This document shows positions 20,131-27,815 of a stretch of 32,287 bases of DNA, piece after piece (the first letter of the stretch is position 1; every line of letters starts with the position of its first letter). Source of the stretch: an uncultured Dehalococcoidia bacterium (GTDB lineage Bacteria; Chloroflexota; Dehalococcoidia; Lucifugimonadales; Australimonadaceae); contig CALGTL010000144.1 of assembly GCA_937901475.1 (NCBI GenBank), forward strand, positions 1 through 32,287. The letters run 5' to 3'. The translations under genes were made by a program, and so were the position numbers. The notes under the pieces are model-generated. The model made no database searches, was not told the DNA's origin, and worked only from the letters and a program-made list of their open reading frames with translations.

Positions 20131-20209
20131 GGGCCGGTGGTGTAGTCTGGCTTAACACACCTCCCTGTCAAGGAGGAGATCACGGGTTCGAATCCCGTCC
20201 GGCTCGCCA
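20131..20209 (+). tRNA. tRNA-Asp (GTC), CCA encoded
   Basis: GGGCCGG acceptor pairs with CCGGCTC; anticodon arm CCTCC-CTGTCAA-GGAGG (anticodon GTC); T arm ACGGG-TTCGAAT-CCCGT; discriminator G followed by CCA. Confidence 0.95.
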
Positions 20210-20550
20210 GTTTCTCTTTCGCGCAACGGCTACTCAGCATAAGTGGCATGTGGCGCTCTTTTATAAGGAGTACGTTGAGTATCTCCTAAAAATTGATTCT
20301 TCAACTTTTGATAATACTTACCGCCCCGTGCTGCTGAATGTTGAGCAGCAGCAGGTGAAGACTCCCGGTGGATTAATCTGGAAAATGGACTTAGTAAGGC
20401 CATTTGAACTTGCGTTCGCGCAACGCGGCATTTTCTATAACGATTCACTTTCTACTTGAAGAGACCTTATCTGCCCGAGCTTGACTACGTGCAAAGTATC
20501 CGTAAGCCATGCCGGGAAGAAACGTGATGAGATATTGTGTATTAAATAGT

Positions 20551-20580
20551 AAAAGGCCCCGCCATTTGCCGGGGCCTTTT
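20551..20580. terminator. bidirectional intrinsic terminator
   Basis: AAAAGGCCCCG-CCATTTGC-CGGGGCCTTTT: 11-bp stem flanked by A4/T4. Confidence 0.85.
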
Positions 20581-20597
20581 ACCTACTTCTCGCTTCC

Positions 20598-20726
20598 CTA
20601 GGACTTGATGGACATGAACGCAGCGAGTTCGTTGCGTATCTCATGTCGTGGCGCAGTAGTTGCGATCTCGTTGTAATAAGCAGCGAGCTTCATCGAGCTG
20701 TAAAGCGTCTTTAGGTAATTGAACAT
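20598..20726 (-). CDS. putative 42-aa small protein (MFNYLKTLYSSMKLAAYYNEIATTAPRHEIRNELAAFMSIKS)
   Basis: Manual minus-strand translation from ATG at 20726 to TAG at 20598; GGAGGGA SD; shares LK-x-[LI]-x2-[SA]-[ML]-x2-A-x-YY-x-E-[IV]-[AS] with the adjacent upstream small ORF; ends just before a strong terminator. Confidence 0.55.
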   Translation of the reverse strand: MFNYLKTLYSSMKLAAYYNEIATTAPRHEIRNELAAFMSIKS

Positions 20727-20773
20727 GTAGTTCCCTCCGTTGTCCTTCGTGTTGATATGCAATCCGAATCCGC

Positions 20774-20800
20774 GAGCCCTACGCTACGAGCGTGGGGCTC
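20774..20800 (-). other. stem-loop overlapping the stop codon of the 52-aa small ORF
   Basis: GAGCCC-T-ACGCT-ACG-AGCGT-G-GGGCTC: two-part stem with one internal mismatch. Confidence 0.5.
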
Positions 20801-20937
20801 TCGGAATCATTGGCCCTGTCGCCTTGGACCATTCCAGACGCCAGGTCTTGGGAAAGACTGGCCTGGTATCGTGCGGACACTTCTCGATAGTATCGTGCGG
20901 TGGCAAGCGCTTCATCGATTCTCTTTAGCAGTCCCAT
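20779..20937 (-). CDS. putative 52-aa small protein (MGLLKRIDEALATARYYREVSARYQASLSQDLASGMVQGDRANDSESPTLVA)
   Basis: Manual minus-strand translation from ATG at 20937 to TAG at 20779; strong AGGAGGTGGAACAA SD; N-terminal similarity to the downstream 42-aa ORF. Confidence 0.55.
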   Translation of the reverse strand: MGLLKRIDEALATARYYREVSARYQASLSQDLASGMVQGDRANDSESPTLVA

Positions 20938-20981
20938 TTGTTCCACCTCCTACAGTGTGCGGGTATGCAAATTGTTTGCGT

Positions 20982-21057
20982 GTGTGCCGCGTTTCGTTCA
21001 GGCGCGCCGAACTAAAGGCCCCAAACCGGGGGCGCGTGAAACGAATCACGGGCACAC
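20982..21057 (-). other. long imperfect hairpin in the leader of the small-ORF pair
   Basis: Minus strand GTGTGCC...TTCGTT-T-CA-CGCGCC...GGCGCG-CC-TG-AACGAA...GGCACAC: three aligned stem blocks (7, 6+2 and 6 bp) around a GC-rich loop, about 45 nt 5' of the 52-aa ORF. Confidence 0.55.
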
Positions 21058-21398
21058 AACTATGATTGTTGTGCAAGCCGCTGGAGCGAGAGGTGTAACG
21101 GGTAAGCCCTTCTCCGCGGTGGCGCCTCCACGTGGAGTACACCCTGCTCGATGGGGCCAGCGGTCTGCGTGCAGACTCTTCGGAGTTCGGTCCAAGTACG
21201 TGATCCCGGTAAAGTGCCTGACCGCGCCAGTTGTGGCGTCGCGCCATGCGTGTAGTGGGGGCCCGTAGCCTTCGGTCCATTCCTTAGTGTCTGGGATAAT
21301 CATAGCACGTGACGATATTCGACGCAAGAGCAGGATGACAGGTTTATGTTAAATGGTAGTTACATTAGAGTTACTGATGAATGCTGATATGGCAGTAG

Positions 21399-21944
21399 AT
21401 GAGTTTTATGGCATACCCTGTCGAAATACGCACTAAAAGTCTTCATATTCGCGAATTTAGAAATAATGATGCTGAAAGACTATTCCAATTGACCTCAGAC
21501 CCAGATGTAGTCCGTTACCTTGAATTCGAAGCGACGTCACGCGGAGAATCCCAAGGTTTGCTGGATTTCGCTATTGGATCATCGGAATCCGTACCGCGGA
21601 GTGCCTATGTGCTGGCAATCGTCGACCCATTAACCGAAATAGTAATAGGTTCATGCGGTTTGGAGGCATCTGCCGACGACCCTAGCATTGCTGAAGTGTC
21701 CTTTATGCTTGGTCGTGACCAGTGGGGAAAAGGATTCGCGGGAGAGCTAATGCCAGCATTGATCGAACTGGCACAGGGGCCTGCCGGGTTCAGCCTCCTC
21801 TACGCAGTGGTGCACCCCGACAATGTGGCATCGATACGCGTCCTCGAGCACTTAGGAATGACTATCGACGGTACGGTTCCAGGTGAGGCCTCGCGCGAAG
21901 GACGATGGCGAGAAGGCCTGCACTATTCAATACTTTTTGCTTAA
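21399..21944 (+). CDS. GNAT-family N-acetyltransferase (RimJ/RimL-like)
   Basis: 181 aa; LHIREFRNNDAERLFQLTSDPDVVRYLEFEA, SFMLGRDQWGKGFAGELMPALIELA, YAVVHPDNVASIRVLEHLGM. Confidence 0.9.
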   Translation: MSFMAYPVEIRTKSLHIREFRNNDAERLFQLTSDPDVVRYLEFEATSRGESQGLLDFAIGSSESVPRSAYVLAIVDPLTEIVIGSCGLEASADDPSIAEVSFMLGRDQWGKGFAGELMPALIELAQGPAGFSLLYAVVHPDNVASIRVLEHLGMTIDGTVPGEASREGRWREGLHYSILFA

Positions 21945-22061
21945 CATGAAATACTTCCCCCCGGGGAATCCGTGCATCGGGGGAGTGAAAAGATTCAGCG
22001 CAATCTCGTTGTAAGCTTCAGGGGAGACACCGGAGCCCCTTGGTGTAGATATAGGTAGGCG

Positions 22062-22274
22062 CTAGCCCCGTTCATCATCTCTAGCAGCAGTAAGAGAAGA
22101 GCGCTTAACCGCACGTTCGATTTTGGTGCGTGTCATCAGGAGGTAGTGCTGACAAGTGAGGCAACGAACTCCGATATCGGCACCGAGGCGCTCCACACGC
22201 CACGTGGAGCCGCCGCAGGGGTGCGCTTTGCGCATGGTCAGGGCCTCACCAAGATGGAACTCTACGACGGCCAT
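22062..22274 (-). CDS. DUF951 family protein
   Basis: 70 aa; LRKAHPCGG-type core [46 protein letters not shown] matches the remembered DUF951 pattern (KKPHPCG..W.V.R.GAD...C..C.H.....R...E..VK). Start overlaps the pyrF 3' end. Confidence 0.85.
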   Translation of the reverse strand: MAVVEFHLGEALTMRKAHPCGGSTWRVERLGADIGVRCLTCQHYLLMTRTKIERAVKRSSLTAARDDERG

Positions 22275-23092
22275 TGGAAGCCTAGTTTCTTGCGCTCCAC
22301 GTTAATATCGGTCCGGAGCGTGTCAGCCGCTGCTCGCGCAGCCTCCGCAAAATCAGGCCCCTTCGATGCAAAAATGATCCCACGTGACGAGTTGACCACA
22401 GCACCTAGACCTTTAGTATTCATACCGAATCGGATCGCTGATTCTAAGTCACCGCCTTGCGTGCCGATGCCGGGAATGAGAATTGGCATGTCAGTCGCAA
22501 TCTCGCGAACACGGCGCATTTCCTCAGGGGCGGTCGCGCCGACAACTAGGCCAATATTTCCTCTGGTATTCCATTCGACTGCACGCCCAGTGACGTGCTC
22601 GTAAAGTGGGCGTGAACCTTCTGCATCCGTGACTTGTAACTCCTCAAAATCGCTAGCGCCGGGATTCGATGTGCGCGTCAGAATGAACACGCCTTTGTCC
22701 TTGTACTCAAGGAAGGGTTCGATAGTATCTCGACCCATGTAGGGGTTCAGCGTTATCGAATCAGCCCCCCAGACTTCGAATGCGGCCTTCGCGTATGCGG
22801 CCGCGGTGCTGCCTATATCACCTCGCTTAGCGTCAAGAATCACAGGCACGTCGCTCGGCACTGCCTTCATAGTGGCTTCTAGGGCACGCAACCCGAGGAG
22901 CCCCTCTGCTTCATAGAAGGCATAGTTGGGCTTGTAGGCGCATACGAGGTCGCCCGTTGCTTCGATGATTGACTTCGTGAAGGCCGCGAAATCGCTGATT
23001 GGCATGGACGGACCCCATGGATCCAAACCGATACATACCAAGCTTTGGTTGCGCCTCGCTGCAGTGTCTAGGCGGTCAGTAAATGTACTCAC
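22262..23092 (-). CDS. pyrF: orotidine 5'-phosphate decarboxylase (type 2)
   Basis: 276 aa; [98 protein letters not shown]. Confidence 0.96.
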   Translation of the reverse strand: MSTFTDRLDTAARRNQSLVCIGLDPWGPSMPISDFAAFTKSIIEATGDLVCAYKPNYAFYEAEGLLGLRALEATMKAVPSDVPVILDAKRGDIGSTAAAYAKAAFEVWGADSITLNPYMGRDTIEPFLEYKDKGVFILTRTSNPGASDFEELQVTDAEGSRPLYEHVTGRAVEWNTRGNIGLVVGATAPEEMRRVREIATDMPILIPGIGTQGGDLESAIRFGMNTKGLGAVVNSSRGIIFASKGPDFAEAARAAADTLRTDINVERKKLGFQWPS

Positions 23093-23280
23093 ATGAACAA
23101 GTTTATCAGCGCATAGGTGCTATCGTGGCTAGACTTGGCCTGATTGACGGGGCAACGTGACTAGCAACAGCGCGATGGCACCGGGATGCTAGGTCCGCTT
23201 ACGTATAAAGACACCGTGTTTGCCAGCACGATAGCTAGTGAGCAGAACCCTAGAGAAGTAAGGATTCGGACTATCTAAAT

Positions 23281-23979
23281 TTGCCATGGAGTGTGCGAGT
23301 GACTCGATTTTCTGCAAAAGCCCGGTTGCTCATGGATATCTACGACCGCTTGTTCGCGGCATACGGGCCACAGGGTTGGTGGCCGAGCGATGGTCCGTTC
23401 GAGACAATTGTCGGAGCTGTGCTGACGCAAAACACCGCGTGGGTCAATGTCGACAAGGCATTATCTAATTTATGGGCGGCTGATTTGATGACGCCTGCTG
23501 CCATTCGCGCGGTCTCGGATTCTGACCTAGCGGAGGTAATCCGGCCAAGTGGATACTTCAATAGTAAAACGCGTAAGCTCAAAGCGATTGCTGCGCACCT
23601 AGCGCTCTATGATGATGATACTAATCGGTGGTGCTCTCGCGAGGCCAAGGAGCTACGAGAAGAGCTATTAAGCGTGTATGGCATTGGTCCGGAGACGGCG
23701 GATGACATTGTGCTGTACGTTGCTAAATTGCCGTCGTTCGTGATGGATACGTATACGATTCGCATCATTGACCGTATTGGTGCGACTCCTCGGCGCAAGC
23801 GTTACGAGGACTATCAAGCTCTGTTTGAAGATAATCTTCCTAACGATGCGCCTCTATTCAACGAATACCACGCTCTACTCGATGAGCATGCGAAAGCGAT
23901 TTGCCACAAGCGTAACCCTGCCTGCGGTGACTGCGCGCTACGTGAAATCTGTCGCGAAGGTAAGCGTGCCATGGTGTAA
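23281..23979 (+). CDS. endonuclease III-like HhH-GPD DNA glycosylase with FeS-type Cys cluster
   Basis: LFAAYGPQGWWPSDGPFETIVGAVLTQNTAWVNVDKAL, LLSVYGIGPETADDIVLYVAKLPSFVMDTYTIRI (HhH-GPD), C-terminal CHKRNPACGDCALREIC. Start uncertain; ATG at 23332 is the conservative choice. Confidence 0.9.
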   Translation: MPWSVRVTRFSAKARLLMDIYDRLFAAYGPQGWWPSDGPFETIVGAVLTQNTAWVNVDKALSNLWAADLMTPAAIRAVSDSDLAEVIRPSGYFNSKTRKLKAIAAHLALYDDDTNRWCSREAKELREELLSVYGIGPETADDIVLYVAKLPSFVMDTYTIRIIDRIGATPRRKRYEDYQALFEDNLPNDAPLFNEYHALLDEHAKAICHKRNPACGDCALREICREGKRAMV

Positions 23980-23983
23980 AGGG

Positions 23984-24021
23984 AAAGGAGAGAGGCCGTA
24001 CCCCACCCCCCTCTCTCCTTT
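23984..24021. terminator. bidirectional terminator between converging genes
   Basis: AAAGGAGAGAGG-N14-CCTCTCTCCTTT: 12-bp perfect stem, A/T flanks, between converging 23979 (+) and 24052 (-) CDS ends. Confidence 0.85.
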
Positions 24022-24051
24022 TGTGAATTCGCTAGTGAGAGGCTATTCGGT

Positions 24052-25212
24052 CTACGTGTCACGCTCGCTTGTGACACCAGCCTCACCAGTGCACCAAGGA
24101 ATGAAGGCCTTCATGTTGCAAGTGGCACCAACCTTTGCAAGCTCGGCCTCGAATAGCCGATGTATCTCGCGATCTTCGTCTTCGTACTCAATTTGAATCC
24201 CGCCGTCTTTCATCGACTTCGCCGCATTGCCATAGGACCCGCCGTACGGCTTCACGAGCCCGTGGCTACCGGCCTTCATTGCCAAGTAGCGCGCGCGGCG
24301 TGTGCCGGAATTGAAGTGCTGGTGCACTGTGCCGGCACCGGGCACTATGACCATCGCTCCCGCCTTCCAGTTGGCGCGCACCATGTCAGAGCGATCTTCG
24401 TTTTGCCAAAGAAGCGAGTAGCCTGCATCGCCGCTGAGAAGGACGAGATGGGCACCGGGCCCGTGCCTGTGTGCCTTCTTGTAGGTGCCAATGGGGAACT
24501 CTGAGATGTGCAAGTTCAGGCTGTTTTTCGCCATCTCAAGCATCGCATTGACTCCTCCTGCACCACGCTCTTTCCAGCCATAGAGTGGCATATCAGGCGC
24601 GTTTGGTACGAAATTCGATTCCCATACACGCTTGTTATAGAGCGTTCCTGTCCCGCTATAGGAATCTTCGCCACCGGAGAAACGCTCGCTGAAGATGTAT
24701 GGGTTGTTGAAGATGAAATCGTCGTTTCGGTAGAGCCTCATTAATGGAGGCGCGCTGGTTACCGCTATGTAGCGTGCCGGCTCCGTGCCGCTGCCGTTGA
24801 AGAATTGATACCAGGCGTTCAGTGGAATAGCGAATAAGCTGCCGGCGTGCCATTCGAACGTAGATTTCTCTTTCTCATTGTTCCAGAGGCTCGTCGCACC
24901 CCGACCAGAGAGTACATAAATCTGAGTCTCATACATGTGGTGTTCAGGTTCTGACTTGCCACCTGGTTTAATCTCCACTACTTGAGAGTCGTTTGGAATC
25001 TCGTCATTAGGGATATTGATGATGGCACCCTTGCCACCTTTACGCTCCCAAGGGCCGAGTTCCAGCGTGTTCAAATCTTCAAAGGCAAAGTCCACTATTA
25101 GAGGTACGCCCTCACGCTCAACCCAATCTATGTAGGGGTCTCCGATCGCAAAATCTTGAAGCGCCTCTGTAGGCTCTGGTGCTTGAATGATGCCTGTGTC
25201 GTTGGTAGTCAT
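24052..25212 (-). CDS. two-domain cupin protein, array member 1
   Basis: Starts MTTNDTGIIQAPEPTEALQDF; SEPEHHMYETQIYVLSGRGATSLW (cupin 1), AHRHGPGAHLVLLSGDAGYSLLW...VPGAGTVHQHFNSG (cupin 2). ORF opens at 25230, but GAGAGGG SD supports ATG at 25212. Confidence 0.9.
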   Translation of the reverse strand: MTTNDTGIIQAPEPTEALQDFAIGDPYIDWVEREGVPLIVDFAFEDLNTLELGPWERKGGKGAIINIPNDEIPNDSQVVEIKPGGKSEPEHHMYETQIYVLSGRGATSLWNNEKEKSTFEWHAGSLFAIPLNAWYQFFNGSGTEPARYIAVTSAPPLMRLYRNDDFIFNNPYIFSERFSGGEDSYSGTGTLYNKRVWESNFVPNAPDMPLYGWKERGAGGVNAMLEMAKNSLNLHISEFPIGTYKKAHRHGPGAHLVLLSGDAGYSLLWQNEDRSDMVRANWKAGAMVIVPGAGTVHQHFNSGTRRARYLAMKAGSHGLVKPYGGSYGNAAKSMKDGGIQIEYEDEDREIHRLFEAELAKVGATCNMKAFIPWCTGEAGVTSERDT

Positions 25213-25233
25213 ATGAACCCTCTCTAGCATTCA

Positions 25234-25263
25234 AAGAGCGCCCTCCGTACGGAGGGCGCTCTT
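25234..25263. terminator. perfect 15-bp inverted repeat between cupin array members 2 and 1
   Basis: AAGAGCGCCCTCCGT|ACGGAGGGCGCTCTT; only a short T-run on the minus strand and ending about 20 nt before the ATG of member 1, so terminator function is uncertain. Confidence 0.6.
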
Positions 25264-25293
25264 ATCCATAGTGCCGAAACTACATAATGATGA

Positions 25294-26442
25294 CTAAGTG
25301 TCACGCTCGCTGGTCGGACCTACCTCGCCTGTGCAGTAGGGAATGAAAGCCTTCATTCGGCAAGGCGCGCCGTTCTTGGCAAGCTCCGCCTCGAACAGCT
25401 GATGAATCTCACGGTCTTCGTCTTCGTACTCTATCTGCATCCCGCCTTCTTTGATGCTGACATTAGACTCGCCCCATCCGCTAGGCTGGCCATCACCAGG
25501 GCGCAGTGCGAGGTAACGTGCGGGCTCTGGACCAGTGTTGAAATGCTGATGGTATGTGCCGTCCGCGGGCACTATGACCATACCGCCCTTCTTCCATGGT
25601 GCGATTTCGTATTCCTTTTTGTCATTGTCCCACCACAAGGCGGAAAACCCCTGGCCACCAAGTATGACCAAATGCGCGCCTGGACCGTGCTTGTGGCCCT
25701 TTTTGTAGGTACCAACAGGGAACTCGGAAATGTGAGTGCCGGTAACGTTACCAGCGAGATCGAAATGAGTATTGATTCCACCAGCCCCACGATCCTTGTA
25801 CTGCCACAATTTCATTACATCGGCGTTGGGCACGAAATTGGTCTTCCACATGGTGCCGAACTTTGTACCCTTGCGCTTGTATAGCGTGCCTTGGCCGTTG
25901 AAGTAGTCTTCGTTATCACCAGAGAACCTGTCGCTGAAGTGGTAGTCGTTGTTGAAGATGAAGTCACTGCTCTTGAACATTCGCATGACGGGAGGAGCGT
26001 TAGTCATGGAGACGTAGCGCGCGGCCTCGGCCCCTGAGCCATTGAAGTGCTGATAAGTGGCATTCAACGGGATAACCACGAGACTGCCAGCAGCCCACTC
26101 GAACGTGGATTTTTGGCCGTCTTCGTGCCATACGCTGGTCGCGCCGCGACCGGAGACGATATACATCACCTCTTCATACATGTGATGTTCGGGCTCGGAC
26201 TTGCCCCCTGGTTTGATCTCAATCAAGTGACAGTCATTAGGCAATGCACCATTGGGGATGTTGATGACAGCACCTTTGCCACCCTTTCGGTCCCAGGGAC
26301 CTAACTCAACTTCGTCCAAGTCCTCGAATTTGTATTCAACGATGCGCTTGATGCCTTCGCTCGCAATCCATTCTAAGTAAGGATCACCAGCCTCCCAGAG
26401 ATCCATTTTTTCGGGGAGTTCTGCCTCTCGTAGGTCAACCAT
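25294..26442 (-). CDS. two-domain cupin protein, array member 2 (most divergent)
   Basis: 382 aa; SEPEHHMYEEVMYIVSGRGATSVW; GHKHGPGAHLVILGGQGFSALW...VPADGTYHQHFNTG; GGAGGCCGCATCCA SD. Confidence 0.9.
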   Translation of the reverse strand: MVDLREAELPEKMDLWEAGDPYLEWIASEGIKRIVEYKFEDLDEVELGPWDRKGGKGAVINIPNGALPNDCHLIEIKPGGKSEPEHHMYEEVMYIVSGRGATSVWHEDGQKSTFEWAAGSLVVIPLNATYQHFNGSGAEAARYVSMTNAPPVMRMFKSSDFIFNNDYHFSDRFSGDNEDYFNGQGTLYKRKGTKFGTMWKTNFVPNADVMKLWQYKDRGAGGINTHFDLAGNVTGTHISEFPVGTYKKGHKHGPGAHLVILGGQGFSALWWDNDKKEYEIAPWKKGGMVIVPADGTYHQHFNTGPEPARYLALRPGDGQPSGWGESNVSIKEGGMQIEYEDEDREIHQLFEAELAKNGAPCRMKAFIPYCTGEVGPTSERDT

Positions 26443-26490
26443 TGGATGCGGCCTCCGTTTCGATTCGTGCGGTGATTGTACACAAAAAAA

Positions 26491-27657
26491 CTAAGTGTCA
26501 CTTTGAACAGTCGGCCCTACCTCACCAGTACAGTAAGGTATGAATGCTTTCATCCGGCAAGTGGCCCCGCGCTTCGCTAGCTCGGCTTCGAATATTTCGT
26601 GAATCTCGCGAGCTTCGTCTTCATATTCGATCTGGCGACCGCCATCTTTCATGCTGACGTCTGCACCGGGGCGGATGCCACCATATGGAGGCACGAGGCC
26701 GTGCTCGCCTTGTTTGAGCGCGAGATAGCGGGCACGCTTAGTGCCTGTGTTGAAGTGCTGATGGAAAGTTGCGTCACCAGGCACAATAACCATTCCATTT
26801 TTCTTCCAATCGGCCTTAATCATGTCCGAGCGGTCTTCCTTTGTCCACAGCATGGAGTAACCGGAGTCGCCGCTCAGGAGCACGAGATGGGCCCCTGGGC
26901 CATGGCGATGGCCCTTCTTGTAGGTGCCAACAGGAAATTCAGAGATGTGCGAGTTGATACTGTTCTTGGCCATCTCCAGTGCCGTGTTGATTCCACCCGC
27001 ACCACGAGCCGCCCAGCCTTGCAGCGGCATGTCAGGTGCATTCGGGATGAAGTTGGACTCCCAGATACGCTTATTGTAAAGCTGGCCGTTACCACTGAAG
27101 GCGTCCTCTCCTGACGAGTAACGCCCTTTGAATATGTGAGGAGTGTTGAACATGAAATCATCATCGCGGTATAAACGCATAAGAGGTGGGGCACTGGTGA
27201 CCGCAACGTAACGGGCGGGGTCCGAGCCGCTAGCATTGAAGAATTGATACCAGGCGTTGAGAGGAATCGAGAACAAGCTGCCCTCGTGCCATTCGAACGT
27301 ACGTTTTTGGTTTTCGTCGACCCATAGACTTGTTGCACCACGACCCGAAAGCACATAAATCTGCGTCTCGTACATGTGGTGCACGGGCTCGGACTTCGCG
27401 CCGGGATTGATTTCTACAACTTGGGCGTCGTTAGGGATGGTGTTATTGGGGATATTGATGATTGCACCACTGCCACCTTTTGCCTCCCACGGAGCCAATT
27501 CTAGTGCGTTCAAATCCTCGAATGCGAAATCTACAATATACCTTGGCCCTTCTCGCTTCACCCACTCTAAATAGGGATCTTCCACCGTAAAGTCCTGTAG
27601 GGCCTCCGTTGGTGTTTTTGCCCTGAGAATCTCTCGGTCTTCCGTGCCGCTGGTCAT
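26491..27657 (-). CDS. two-domain cupin protein, array member 3
   Basis: SEPVHHMYETQIYVLSGRGATSLW; GHRHGPGAHLVLLSGDSGYSMLW...VPGDATFHQHFNTG. ORF track opens at 27741, but GGAGG SD and paralog alignment support ATG at 27657 (MTSGTEDREILRAKTPTEALQDF). Confidence 0.9.
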   Translation of the reverse strand: MTSGTEDREILRAKTPTEALQDFTVEDPYLEWVKREGPRYIVDFAFEDLNALELAPWEAKGGSGAIINIPNNTIPNDAQVVEINPGAKSEPVHHMYETQIYVLSGRGATSLWVDENQKRTFEWHEGSLFSIPLNAWYQFFNASGSDPARYVAVTSAPPLMRLYRDDDFMFNTPHIFKGRYSSGEDAFSGNGQLYNKRIWESNFIPNAPDMPLQGWAARGAGGINTALEMAKNSINSHISEFPVGTYKKGHRHGPGAHLVLLSGDSGYSMLWTKEDRSDMIKADWKKNGMVIVPGDATFHQHFNTGTKRARYLALKQGEHGLVPPYGGIRPGADVSMKDGGRQIEYEDEAREIHEIFEAELAKRGATCRMKAFIPYCTGEVGPTVQSDT

Positions 27658-27684
27658 AGTGATGAGCCTCCGCTTCTTGGTAAT

Positions 27685-27718
27685 GCGGAGACTATCTGAA
27701 TGTGCACGCGGGTGCCAG
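27685..27718 (-). promoter_or_regulatory. putative promoter of cupin member 3 (CTGGCA-N18-TAGTCT-CCGC)
   Basis: Same arrangement as the elements upstream of members 4 and 5; TCAGATAGTCTCCGC vs TCAGATAGGCTCCGC (member 4). Confidence 0.45.
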
Positions 27719-27745
27719 TTTTCGTGTTGGGCTTGCTTCAAAGCA

Positions 27746-27788
27746 AAGAAAAGGAGACGGGCCTCACTGAGGCCCGTCTCCTTTTCTT
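27746..27788. terminator. terminator-like hairpin between cupin members 4 and 3
   Basis: AAGAAAAGGAGACGGGCCTC-ACT-GAGGCCCGTCTCCTTTTCTT: 20-bp perfect stem with A-rich/T-rich ends. Confidence 0.8.
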
Positions 27789-27815
27789 ACAAAACCAATA
27801 TTACTGAGATGAAGC

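Noticed and set aside
20218-20425. Direct repeat TTCGCGCAACG at 20218-20228 and 20415-20425 next to tRNA-Asp, considered as att-like sites
   Set aside because: Only 11 bp, does not match the tRNA 3' end, and encloses about 200 bp with no integrase.
20103-20459. 118-aa plus-strand ORF in the track
   Set aside because: Runs straight through the well-supported tRNA-Asp; its C-terminal part has no recognisable family or good SD.
21953-21986. ACTTCCCC...GGGGGAGT possible terminator after the GNAT gene
   Set aside because: Contains a G-T pair, long loop and no T-tract; too weak to call.
23119-23235. 9-bp inverted repeat GCTATCGTG / CACGATAGC in the pyrF-glycosylase intergenic region
   Set aside because: Arms are about 100 nt apart and short; chance occurrence not excluded.
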